Below, piece after piece: positions 1-7,898 of a stretch of DNA of 18,595 nt. Source of the stretch: Euryarchaeota archaeon UBA128. Its GTDB lineage: Archaea > Thermoplasmatota > Poseidoniia > Poseidoniales > Poseidoniaceae. The DNA lies in contig DALZ01000184.1 of NCBI GenBank assembly GCA_002496955.1, positions 1-18,595 of the forward strand, read 5' to 3'. The notes under the pieces are model-generated. The model saw nothing but the letters and a program-made list of their open reading frames with translations. It had not been told where the DNA came from and made no database searches. The translations under genes were made by a program, and so were the position numbers. The stretch's first letter is position 1, and every line of letters begins with the position of its first letter.

Positions 1-473
1 AGGACAAAGCCATAAAATCCGAAAGTAGCGAATGTATCCCTACTTTCAACGCCGTCGGGCTGACTGCGGCGACCGAGCACCAAAAATAACGCCAGTAGGG
101 TAAGTAAAGCAAACGAATTGAGCCGATAATCTTGCCAATCCCAAGGAGTACCCCATTCTGCTGCACCCCAGATACACCCTGACCAGACGGTCATCAGGCC
201 GCATGCTAAGCCTGCTTCTGAGCCAGCAACGTGGAGTTTCCAGCCAAGGTGATTACGCTTGAATAGCCACATTGCCGAGCCAACGAATAGTATGCTGAAA
301 GATAAAAATGCAGCCCAAGCAGAAGGAACATGCCAATAAAAAATACGCTGGGCTTCCGGTGACTGAAAGGCGTTTATGTTGACACTTGGAACCCAATTAA
401 AGGCTAGAAACAATGTGGTGACAAGCCCGGTAAAACCAGCGACAAGAAACAACTCACCGCGACGCTCTCGCAT
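1..473 (-). CDS. ccmC: Haem exporter/cytochrome c maturation protein CcmC (3' end cut by window edge)
   Basis: Translating the minus strand from the ATG at 473 gives 157 residues with no stop before the window edge, so the C-terminus is missing. CcmC presents haem at the outer face of the membrane for transfer to the haem chaperone CcmE during c-type cytochrome maturation. Visible family marks are a first hydrophobic helix (about 8-25), 'YWHVPSAW' with His48 (residues 46-53), helices at about 52-70 and 86-104, and the tryptophan-rich loop 'WGTPWDWQDYRL' (107-118), which matches the WWD signature of CcmC/CcmF. A helix follows at about 119-135. The second conserved histidine of the family would lie beyond the edge. 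The start is supported by a strong Shine-Dalgarno, AAAGGAGG at 488-481 on the minus strand, 7 bases before the ATG. It follows the CcmA-type gene by 36 bases, so the two are probably co-transcribed. Confidence 0.93.
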   Translation of the reverse strand, partial: MRERRGELFLVAGFTGLVTTLFLAFNWVPSVNINAFQSPEAQRIFYWHVPSAWAAFLSFSILFVGSAMWLFKRNHLGWKLHVAGSEAGLACGLMTVWSGCIWGAAEWGTPWDWQDYRLNSFALLTLLALFLVLGRRSQPDGVESRDTFATFGFYGFV

Positions 474-480
474 AAATAAG

Positions 481-488
481 CCTCCTTT
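481..488 (-). promoter_or_regulatory. Strong Shine-Dalgarno of ccmC
   Basis: The minus strand reads AAAGGAGG, 7 bases upstream of the ccmC ATG. It lies in the 36-base gap after the stop of the CcmA-type gene. It settles the ccmC start and suggests a downstream operon gene, since the genes that begin transcription units in this window have no comparable site. Confidence 0.75.
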
Positions 489-509
489 GCTTTACTTTTG
501 AACTTAGGG

Positions 510-1727
510 TTATAGCCGTGAGCAATAGTCAACCACCAAGCCCCAAGGAAGGATTAGGATTGGGGTCAATAACCTAACATATACTGCGTTTTTTCTGGCT
601 AATCTGACAGTGCTTAGTTGTAAGAACCTGACACAGAATGTTGTTATAAAGGTGATTAACCCACCGATTACAATCACTCGGTAATCTAGACTTTCGAGAA
701 ATATTGTCATGGCAATAGTAGTAACAAGAATTCCGCTAATTAGTGTCTCGGGGTATGAATTTGGTAAGCGATTGTGTTGTGCTCGCCACCAATCAATAGT
801 TCGTTGTTCGTTCATTATTTTCAACACAGCATCACCCACTAATCCCATAGTAAATGCTGGTGCTAGAGTAAATCCCATCAACATAAGCTGATGGTCCGAA
901 ACCACCAGTGGATCAACTATGGTCAGTAAAGTACCCAGAACAAGAAGCCCAGCTAACCAATTTCTCTGAATAGATACCAGTGTTGATAGGTTGTATCTTA
1001 GACCTGTCTTAAGTCTGACAAATTTGGTCTCATACGGTGATGCACTGACTGACCATTCTAGATTGTTCTTCGGCTGCTTAGTTTGGGTTTTTGTAATACT
1101 ACACATAGAGGTTGCGCACTCAAACAGTTTGCTGTTGTGAGTAGCGATCAACAATGCATGGCCCAAATTCCTCAACTGATGTATATTGTCGATCAATTGG
1201 TTAATGGCAGCATCGTCTAGACCAGAGTCCGGCTCGTCGAGCATAATTAACTGAGGTGTTTCATTGAGAAAACCGGGTAACATCCCGGAGATAACGCTCA
1301 ATTTTCGTTGCTGACCACCGGATAGATGAGCAATTAGATCATTCCGGCGATTTGCAATATCATACAACTCAAGCAATGGATGAATGTCCATTGATTTTCC
1401 GTTTAGTGCAGAAATTGTTGCTAAATGCTGTTGTGTGGTATCGCTACCAACCAAACAATTCGTTTGTAGTGTCAGACCGAACGGTCTGATTGGTGATATT
1501 CGTCGACCCTCGGAGTCCATCACAAGTTTCCCGTGATGTCTCACAGAGCCGGTTTCCATTGGCAACAGCCGTGCAGCGGTTTCTATTACAGTTGATTTTC
1601 CTAACCCGTTTGAGCCGTGTAGAATAACGCATTCTCCAGCCGCTATTTTCAGAGAGAAATTCTCTAGCACAACGCTCATACCTCGGCGAACTGTGACTTT
1701 GTTCAGTTCGAGAATTGGCTCTGCCAT
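510..1727 (-). CDS. ccmA: CcmA-type haem ABC transporter ATPase fused to a CcmB-like membrane domain
   Basis: The protein has 405 residues. Residues 1 to about 215 are a complete ABC ATPase: Walker A G38-SNGLGKST, signature LSGGQ at 135-139, Walker B LIMLDE at 160-165, D-loop SGLD at 168-171 and switch His197. 'LHGSNGLGKST' and the short domain resemble CcmA, which powers the CcmABC haem-handling complex. Residues 245-405 are unusual for CcmA, which normally ends near 200-220. They contain about five hydrophobic segments (about 257-276, 282-303, 328-345, 352-370, 386-401). The stretch around 'KIMNEQRTIDWW...LPNSYPETL' loosely recalls the cytoplasmic loop of CcmB, so this may be a CcmA-CcmB fusion with a shortened permease. 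The downstream neighbour ccmC supports the cytochrome c maturation role. No Shine-Dalgarno precedes the ATG, and a divergent rhomboid gene starts within 30-90 bases, so translation may be leaderless. The ATPase call is firm; the CcmB relationship is tentative. Confidence 0.86.
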   Translation of the reverse strand: MAEPILELNKVTVRRGMSVVLENFSLKIAAGECVILHGSNGLGKSTVIETAARLLPMETGSVRHHGKLVMDSEGRRISPIRPFGLTLQTNCLVGSDTTQQHLATISALNGKSMDIHPLLELYDIANRRNDLIAHLSGGQQRKLSVISGMLPGFLNETPQLIMLDEPDSGLDDAAINQLIDNIHQLRNLGHALLIATHNSKLFECATSMCSITKTQTKQPKNNLEWSVSASPYETKFVRLKTGLRYNLSTLVSIQRNWLAGLLVLGTLLTIVDPLVVSDHQLMLMGFTLAPAFTMGLVGDAVLKIMNEQRTIDWWRAQHNRLPNSYPETLISGILVTTIAMTIFLESLDYRVIVIGGLITFITTFCVRFLQLSTVRLARKNAVYVRLLTPILILPWGLVVDYCSRL

Positions 1728-1755
1728 GGTTTAGCGATTGGCTGAACAGCAATGA

Positions 1756-2856
1756 ATGCTACCATTTCTGAGCAATCCTGCACTAATTCAAAAATGGCGC
1801 CACCTATGCAGGCCCATGGCGGCCACAATTACGCAGTTCAGCGTGATTGAAAGCAGTGTATTTTTACTCTGGATTGTGGCTGTTTTATGGCCTTTAGTAT
1901 ACTCATATCGACACAAAACATCGTTTGCGTTATCGATGACTGTAGGATTGTTACTAGGCTATTTGGTTCAGGTATTGTGGACTTTATTGTATAACTTCGA
2001 ACTTGTTAACCTGTGGTTATGGGAAGATCTCTGGATGAGGCCAGACGAGGCAAAATACCCGTCGGGATGGATTACATTTATCTCGGCAGGATTTCTTCAC
2101 AGCCCGGTCAATGCCACGCACGTGTTGAGCAATATACTGGTTATATCATTAGTTGGAATTCCACTAGAGCAAAGGTTAGGTCGTAACAGATTTGCGGCAA
2201 TTTACTTAATCGGTTTAATCGGAGGTTCGATTGCGTGGTTCTTGTTCAATATCGATTCCTCAAGGCCGGCATTGGGGGCGTCTGGTGCAGCATTCGGACT
2301 ATTCGGGGCGTATCTTGCTGGGTGGCCTAAAGACGAGATTCCATTCCCGCTGATTTTAATTAGAAAGTGGCCGGTATTTTACCTTGCATTGATTTATTTT
2401 GGACTCGAGGTGGTAAGAGCCTATTCTACTTACGGATTGGAGAGGCCAAGTGATGTTGGTCACATGGCTCACCTTGGTGGTTTTGTGCTTGCTTATGTAA
2501 TGTTACCGCTGGTTGCGCGCGGGGGGCCCGTCCCACTTGGCATTGAGGATGGTGGTCCATCATCATCAAGTGAGGTAATCAATCGTCTCCGCAAGATTAA
2601 GCGCCAGATGCAGGATTTATCGGAATTGGGTGATCCGTGGGAGTCACAAGGCTATGAGTTGCCAAAAACCCTGAGAGGTCCAGTAAATAGCCTGATGAAT
2701 TCTAGCGATGAACCTGAGACTAGACAGGCTTGGATGGAGCACATTGGTGATATTTCATTCTGTCCCGAATGCGGTCTTCAGTTAGGCGTAATAGAACGCT
2801 CGGACGGTCCACATCTACAATGCTCTAACAATCCAGAACATTTCAATTGGCCTTAG
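1756..2856 (+). CDS. Rhomboid-family intramembrane serine protease with C-terminal zinc-ribbon-like motif
   Basis: This 366-residue polytopic protein has the rhomboid active site. Ser176 lies in 'GASGAAFG', the catalytic His239 in 'HMAHLGG', and the oxyanion-side 'HVLSN' places His122 and Asn126 as in GlpG. Rhomboids cut transmembrane helices of substrates within the bilayer. Helices lie at about 33-50, 58-80, 104-118, 121-137, 145-165, 174-190, 205-222 and 237-254. A soluble tail of about 110 residues follows, ending with Cys336-x2-Cys339 and Cys356...His362, which looks like a small zinc-binding module. Two starts are possible: ATG at 1756 (used here) or ATG at 1816 (Met21). The second leaves a more comfortable 88-base spacer to the divergent CcmA-type gene; neither has a Shine-Dalgarno. 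The substrate is unknown. The neighbouring large single-pass surface proteins would be plausible candidates, but only by proximity. Confidence 0.93.
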   Translation: MLPFLSNPALIQKWRHLCRPMAATITQFSVIESSVFLLWIVAVLWPLVYSYRHKTSFALSMTVGLLLGYLVQVLWTLLYNFELVNLWLWEDLWMRPDEAKYPSGWITFISAGFLHSPVNATHVLSNILVISLVGIPLEQRLGRNRFAAIYLIGLIGGSIAWFLFNIDSSRPALGASGAAFGLFGAYLAGWPKDEIPFPLILIRKWPVFYLALIYFGLEVVRAYSTYGLERPSDVGHMAHLGGFVLAYVMLPLVARGGPVPLGIEDGGPSSSSEVINRLRKIKRQMQDLSELGDPWESQGYELPKTLRGPVNSLMNSSDEPETRQAWMEHIGDISFCPECGLQLGVIERSDGPHLQCSNNPEHFNWP

Positions 2857-2857
2857 T

Positions 2858-2887
2858 TTCCCCAAACCCCCTAAGGGGGTTGGGGAA
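2858..2887 (+). terminator. G/C-rich hairpin after the rhomboid gene
   Basis: The left arm TTCCCCAAACCCCC (2858-2871) pairs with GGGGGTTGGGGAA (2875-2887) across a 3-base TAA loop, leaving one bulged A: about 13 base pairs. It begins one base after the rhomboid stop. No T-run follows, so it is not a standard archaeal or intrinsic terminator. It may end or stabilise the rhomboid transcript, or insulate it from the subtilase gene. The rest of the gap (2888-2955) holds an AT-rich TAATTTAT at 2931-2938 that could be a TATA element for a near-leaderless subtilase mRNA. That is weakly supported. Confidence 0.5.
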
Positions 2888-2955
2888 GGGTCGAGAAATG
2901 GATACTATCAAAACATGGTTAAGTTTCAGGTAATTTATCCAAGGGGTCAATTTCG

Positions 2956-5900
2956 ATGAGTTACAACACTGGTTTGCGTCGTTCAGCGATATTGATTGCT
3001 TTGATTTTTTTAATTGCCGATTGTTCAGCGGCAGCCTCGGCAATACCAGCCAATACCAATGAAAATCAGGCTGAAGTAAAGATAATTACTCACGGAGAGC
3101 CAATCCTTGTTGAGGGTCTGCCACCTCTAATGTGTGGTGAAGAATTGTGTGATAGGCCACTGAGACTCGACTTGCGCGGTGATATGCCTGCAGCAGAGCG
3201 AGAAGGATGGTGGCTAGGTTACGGTCCTGATTTAGACTGGAATGGGATGGATGATAGGCTACAACGGGTTATTGCCGGGTATGAATCAATCTCACCAACA
3301 GCCATAATCGGTGAGGATGGGAAAAAGACAGTTGCAATAGTTGTTGATTACGCCTGGCACCCAACGAGCCTCGAAGAATCAGCGCTACGCCAAGTCTTGC
3401 TTCAACATGGCTGGGTTGGTGAAGAATCAGGCGCCTGGCTCGATAAGCCAGAAAGTATCGATTCGATCGTCGTTGATAAGGTACCAGTTAGCGCTTTAAT
3501 GGATATTTATCATCTCAACGGCGTTGTTGTTGTTGAAATGCAGAATGTCATGGTTCCTGCTAACGATGTCGCTGGAAAGGCGACAAGAGCGATGCCATCG
3601 GAAATTTATGCAGAAACTGCGTATGAGCGAGGTTACTCGGGCGATGGTGTGGTTATCGCAATTCTCGACACTGGAGTCGATAACGAGCATCGCTCATTGA
3701 ATGACTTTGATGACCAAAATGATGCACCTGATACGAACCCGTTGTCATATGATGACCACAAATGGGTCGCAGGTTATGACGCAACTTCAGCTGCAGCAAA
3801 CCCAGACGGCTCTCAAGACCCGGATGATGGACAAGGTCACGGCACCCACGTTGCTGGCTCAGCTTTGGGAACCGGGGATGCCTCAAGAGTCCACGTTGGA
3901 ACTGCACCCGGAGCATACCTAGTCGATATCAAAGTGCTAACAGACGCTGGTGGAACCAATTCTCAATACTCGATAAGCGGAATTCAGTGGATGATTAACA
4001 ATGCCGATACCGATTGGGGCCACAATTCCTCAAGCAGAGGAATCCAAATTGGGTCCATGTCATTCGGCTCCGTATCTTCACCCCTCAATCCAGGCGATGA
4101 GGGCGATAATGGCACTGGAGGAGAGGCACGATTAATCAACAACGCTACCGAAAATGCCGATATTGTTTGTGTCATTGCGATGGGTAACGATGGGACAAAG
4201 CGTGTACCCTCGCCAGCAAGTGCGGACATGGGTTTCGCCGTATCATCAGCTACCGACTTTGGAACTGTTAATCGCACCAATGATGGCATCTCTAGTTTCT
4301 CTAACTACGGCCCAAGGCTCGATGACGGCGACGATAATGAGTGGGATGAACTCAAGCCAGATATTGCTTCGTATGGTTCAAACATCATCTCTGCGACTGC
4401 TGCGACAGGAACATCTTTCCCCGGCGCTCCAAGGCCGGAAGCCGATACTGGCTATGATGAAAAGGACGGAACTAGTATGGCAACACCCATCGCTTCAGGG
4501 ATAGTGGCATTGGTTAGAGAGGCGGCACCATCTCTAACCGCCATAGAAGTGATGGATGTTATTCGTAATTCATCTGAGATAAGAGATAAACCAGCAGATA
4601 CAGTGTCCGACAGGTGGCACGAGAAGTGGGGCTTTGGCCTTATTGACGCATCATGTGCTATTGACTTGGCTTTGGACCAGCCATGCACGGCGCTTGAGGA
4701 TACGGGAATTGTTGCACCACCACCAAGTGGCAACGGCTCGGGAGATTATGTATCAATTAGTCAACCATCGAACAATACTTGGTGGCTTGAAGGGAACACT
4801 GCAACAATCTCAGGAACTACAGATATTCCCTCAGGGCAGCAGTTTGATCAGGTTCAGGTTCGCATAGCCCAGTTCCTAGAATCTGGCACAGAGCGTGAAT
4901 TAAAACCATGGACAATCGCTGGTGGCGATATAGAATCATGGACTCTAAATGTCAACGTGTTAGAAGATTGGGTGCAATCGGATGAAGAATATGTAATTGT
5001 CAGTGTGAAATTATACGATACTACTACTGAAGCGGAATCCAATGTCGACTTCAGAGTCATCAATTTGGCTAGAATGAAGGTTACCATTGCCAGCCCTAAT
5101 GTTGGGCAAAGCGTCAACGGAATGGTTGAATTTACCGGTACGGTAGATGGTGTTCAACATGATTACATGGAGTTTAAAGTCGATAATGGTGAGTGGGAAT
5201 TCGCCTCAGAATTGCCAGCGTTAGAGGTGGGCAGTCAGGATTGGTCTTTTAGTTGGGATTCAACAACTGTATCCGATGGCTCGACACGCCTAAGTTTCCG
5301 AATGGTCAATGAGTCTGGTGTCAAGACTGATGATATTCGAAGAACGATTAATGTTGACAATATGCCAGCTGCCCCAGATTTTGTCTTCATCGGTGTGGTT
5401 GAGGTATCAGATGAGGTTGGTTTGCCGGTTCAATCCGCAGTTGCCGGTTCAATCCTCACCATTCGATTTACCATCAAAAATGTCGGTGATCTTGACGCGG
5501 ACGATGTTTTTATCAAACTTGATGCGCCGGGGGATAGTTCAGATGTCTATCCGGCAGAACTAACTATTTCCAATCTGGATGATGGCGACGAGTCTGAGAT
5601 TACCCTGTATTGGTGGGCTACTGAAGTCGGTGCGCACACCGTGACAATTTCAATCGATCCTGCACAGAATTACAACGATCCCAATCCCGAAGATAATTCA
5701 TACAGCTTCCCGTTTGAAATTGAAGAGCGCCCGATTGAACCAACACTCAGATTCATGCAAGGAGCATATCAGACTGCGCCGCTAATACCTAATCCCGGAC
5801 AAGAATACAAAATCATCGTCAGAGTAGATAACCTCGGTCAAACCGACGCTGTGGGATTAAACTTGACCCTATCCATCGCTGATGATGAAGGTTTGTGGTC

Positions 5901-7890
5901 TCCGATAGATACCGACATAATTCCGTTAATTCAGGGTTCAGAGTCAAGCTCTGGTAGTGAGGAAGTTAGATTTGTCGTACCGGAAAATTACTCCCAGCTT
6001 GGCGGTACAGAATTCAGAGTAACCATGTCTGGTAATGGGGTAGAAACTGAACATGCAAACATGGTATTTACCGTGGTAGTAAATGAGGTTGGAGTAGATT
6101 CACCAGTAAGGTTAAGCCTGGTTTCAGGGGAAGAAATCATTGATTTTGTCGGCATGGAAGATAGTGGTTTGTTGTTCACTACAGTGGATGGCGAACTCCA
6201 TGTCAGAACAGTTACTGAATCGTCTTCAGGAGCATGGGCAACTTTAGCCGACGTAAAATTGGCAGATTCATGGGCGGGGGAGTTAACCGCAATCCTACGC
6301 GATGATGGTTTGGTTCATGCGGCTTGGACAGAAAATGTGCTTAGTGAGCAGGGCTACTTCTTGTCGCACATTGCCATGACGTCGATAACTAGCGCCGGTG
6401 AGACTACTGAAAAACAAACTCACATGACAGCACTCAAGCTTTCTGAAGGGCGTTATTGGGGGCTAGACATGGCAAAGAAAGGTGACAGAATAGTGGTGGC
6501 GGGGTATCACCGAGATATTGCTACCGGCGGGTCATACAACGACATTACCTCCATATTCGTATTAATGTCAGATACGCCTTTGATTCAAAACTCATGGAGT
6601 TTCAGTTACATTCTCTCAAATATCGACATTAAACCGTCTGAAGGTGACTCGCTAGCAATCGCTGTTGGTAAGGAAAATATGCACATTCTTTATCAGGAAT
6701 TGAGAGACGATGTCACAGGTATTGAGCGCGTTGGCCTGATGTATACTCATGGCAAAGAGTGGCTACCATCATGGTCATTCCAATACTCGGTCGGTGATTA
6801 TGCATCAAATGCGCAATTAGAAGTTTACCAAAATGGCGACAGAGATGTGCTCGCTGCGACATGGGTTGAAGGATTCGGTGGCGAGTCTAAGGTAGCGTAT
6901 GTGGTGACTGATAATTCATGGTCTGCCGATGGGCCAGAATATATCGGAGCCGCAGGAGTAACAAATCTACAAATGGCATCTTATGAAGATAGAATATCAC
7001 TTATCTACGACGAGATAAACGTGTTCGGTCCCATGACTAGGTATGGAATGTTAGACGTTGGAAAAAATGAGTTTGTCATGTCAAATCTCGTGGCTGAAGG
7101 ATTCACCAAAGGATACGCAGCAACAGGTGAAGAATCTATTATCCTCGTTTCATCCAGCAGTGGCACATTGTCATTTAGAACCATAGTCTCGCTAGAGCCT
7201 GAAGATATCGTGGCGGAGGAGAAAACAATTCTACAAACACTACTAGAGCCATTGCCTGGAGATGAAACCACTAAGGCGGTAATTTTTGGCACCACGGTTT
7301 TGATAGTCACGGTGATTTTCTTATATTTGGTAGTCTCACTAAAAAGGACAAAACGGCAAACGGAGGACGAAATCATTTCTGCATTACTTGCCACCAGTGA
7401 AGACGATGTAGAAATCATGGTCGATATCGAATCGGATGATGAACCGGTTGTTGCGATCAATATGGATGCTGATGAATTAATTGTTCAGTCTGTAGTTGCA
7501 CCACGGGCAGTTGTGGTTGACGAGCCAGAGGAATCATTAGAGCAGGTTCTTGAAGCCAAAGCAGAATCAGGTGAGGGTAACTCTAGACTAGAGCGCAGAA
7601 TGAAGCGTAAAAAACAACGAGAGTTAGTCGAATTAACCGAGAATATGATGTCTGTCAAACCGCTACCACCACTACCTGAAATTCCAGCCTTAGATGCCGA
7701 ACTACCGCTGCCGGATTTGTCAAATCTACCGCCACCGAGTGAAGTTGATTTAACAGCCCCTCCAATAATGAATATCCCAGTACCGCAAAAGGAGGCAAAG
7801 TGTCTGGAATGTGCGGCCAAATTCACCATTAAGGATTTACGATTGACCAAAGTAAAATGCCCAATTTGCGATGCAGTAGTTAATCTGTAG
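2956..7890 (+). CDS. Secreted, membrane-anchored subtilisin-like serine protease (S8 family) with Ig-like and CARDB domains
   Basis: This 1644-residue protein starts with a signal peptide (hydrophobic 11-21, likely cut near 'SAAASA'). A propeptide-like region follows; about 110-202, with 'VPVSALMDIYHLNGVVVVE', resembles an I9-type inhibitor. The S8 catalytic domain (about 205-575) shows Asp238 in 'AILDTGVD', His295 in 'GHGTHVAG', oxyanion Asn411 in 'AMGNDG' and Ser507 in 'GTSMATP', so it should be active. Next come Ig-like domains (about 600-695 and 705-800), two CARDB-like domains (about 806-900 and 929-1040), and a beta-rich region (about 1050-1410) that may be propeller-like. One transmembrane helix (about 1441-1463) puts the protease outside. 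The roughly 180-residue cytoplasmic tail is acidic, then basic, then proline-rich, and ends in Cys1616-x2-Cys1619...Cys1635-x2-Cys1638, a zinc-ribbon-like motif. Only a weak GGGG (2943-2946) precedes the ATG. It likely matures or degrades surface proteins or extracellular peptides. glmS follows after 8 bases. Confidence 0.95.
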   Translation: MSYNTGLRRSAILIALIFLIADCSAAASAIPANTNENQAEVKIITHGEPILVEGLPPLMCGEELCDRPLRLDLRGDMPAAEREGWWLGYGPDLDWNGMDDRLQRVIAGYESISPTAIIGEDGKKTVAIVVDYAWHPTSLEESALRQVLLQHGWVGEESGAWLDKPESIDSIVVDKVPVSALMDIYHLNGVVVVEMQNVMVPANDVAGKATRAMPSEIYAETAYERGYSGDGVVIAILDTGVDNEHRSLNDFDDQNDAPDTNPLSYDDHKWVAGYDATSAAANPDGSQDPDDGQGHGTHVAGSALGTGDASRVHVGTAPGAYLVDIKVLTDAGGTNSQYSISGIQWMINNADTDWGHNSSSRGIQIGSMSFGSVSSPLNPGDEGDNGTGGEARLINNATENADIVCVIAMGNDGTKRVPSPASADMGFAVSSATDFGTVNRTNDGISSFSNYGPRLDDGDDNEWDELKPDIASYGSNIISATAATGTSFPGAPRPEADTGYDEKDGTSMATPIASGIVALVREAAPSLTAIEVMDVIRNSSEIRDKPADTVSDRWHEKWGFGLIDASCAIDLALDQPCTALEDTGIVAPPPSGNGSGDYVSISQPSNNTWWLEGNTATISGTTDIPSGQQFDQVQVRIAQFLESGTERELKPWTIAGGDIESWTLNVNVLEDWVQSDEEYVIVSVKLYDTTTEAESNVDFRVINLARMKVTIASPNVGQSVNGMVEFTGTVDGVQHDYMEFKVDNGEWEFASELPALEVGSQDWSFSWDSTTVSDGSTRLSFRMVNESGVKTDDIRRTINVDNMPAAPDFVFIGVVEVSDEVGLPVQSAVAGSILTIRFTIKNVGDLDADDVFIKLDAPGDSSDVYPAELTISNLDDGDESEITLYWWATEVGAHTVTISIDPAQNYNDPNPEDNSYSFPFEIEERPIEPTLRFMQGAYQTAPLIPNPGQEYKIIVRVDNLGQTDAVGLNLTLSIADDEGLWSPIDTDIIPLIQGSESSSGSEEVRFVVPENYSQLGGTEFRVTMSGNGVETEHANMVFTVVVNEVGVDSPVRLSLVSGEEIIDFVGMEDSGLLFTTVDGELHVRTVTESSSGAWATLADVKLADSWAGELTAILRDDGLVHAAWTENVLSEQGYFLSHIAMTSITSAGETTEKQTHMTALKLSEGRYWGLDMAKKGDRIVVAGYHRDIATGGSYNDITSIFVLMSDTPLIQNSWSFSYILSNIDIKPSEGDSLAIAVGKENMHILYQELRDDVTGIERVGLMYTHGKEWLPSWSFQYSVGDYASNAQLEVYQNGDRDVLAATWVEGFGGESKVAYVVTDNSWSADGPEYIGAAGVTNLQMASYEDRISLIYDEINVFGPMTRYGMLDVGKNEFVMSNLVAEGFTKGYAATGEESIILVSSSSGTLSFRTIVSLEPEDIVAEEKTILQTLLEPLPGDETTKAVIFGTTVLIVTVIFLYLVVSLKRTKRQTEDEIISALLATSEDDVEIMVDIESDDEPVVAINMDADELIVQSVVAPRAVVVDEPEESLEQVLEAKAESGEGNSRLERRMKRKKQRELVELTENMMSVKPLPPLPEIPALDAELPLPDLSNLPPPSEVDLTAPPIMNIPVPQKEAKCLECAAKFTIKDLRLTKVKCPICDAVVNL

Positions 7891-7898
7891 GTGTTGTT

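Noticed and set aside
1741..1750. Short palindrome gctg-aa-cagc between the divergent CcmA-type and rhomboid genes as an operator
   Set aside because: Four-base arms are expected by chance. There is no second copy and no supporting promoter element.
2956..3060. Lipoprotein signal (lipobox) at the subtilase N-terminus, suggested by 'LIADC'
   Set aside because: Asp precedes the Cys where Gly or Ala is expected, and the protein already has a C-terminal transmembrane anchor.
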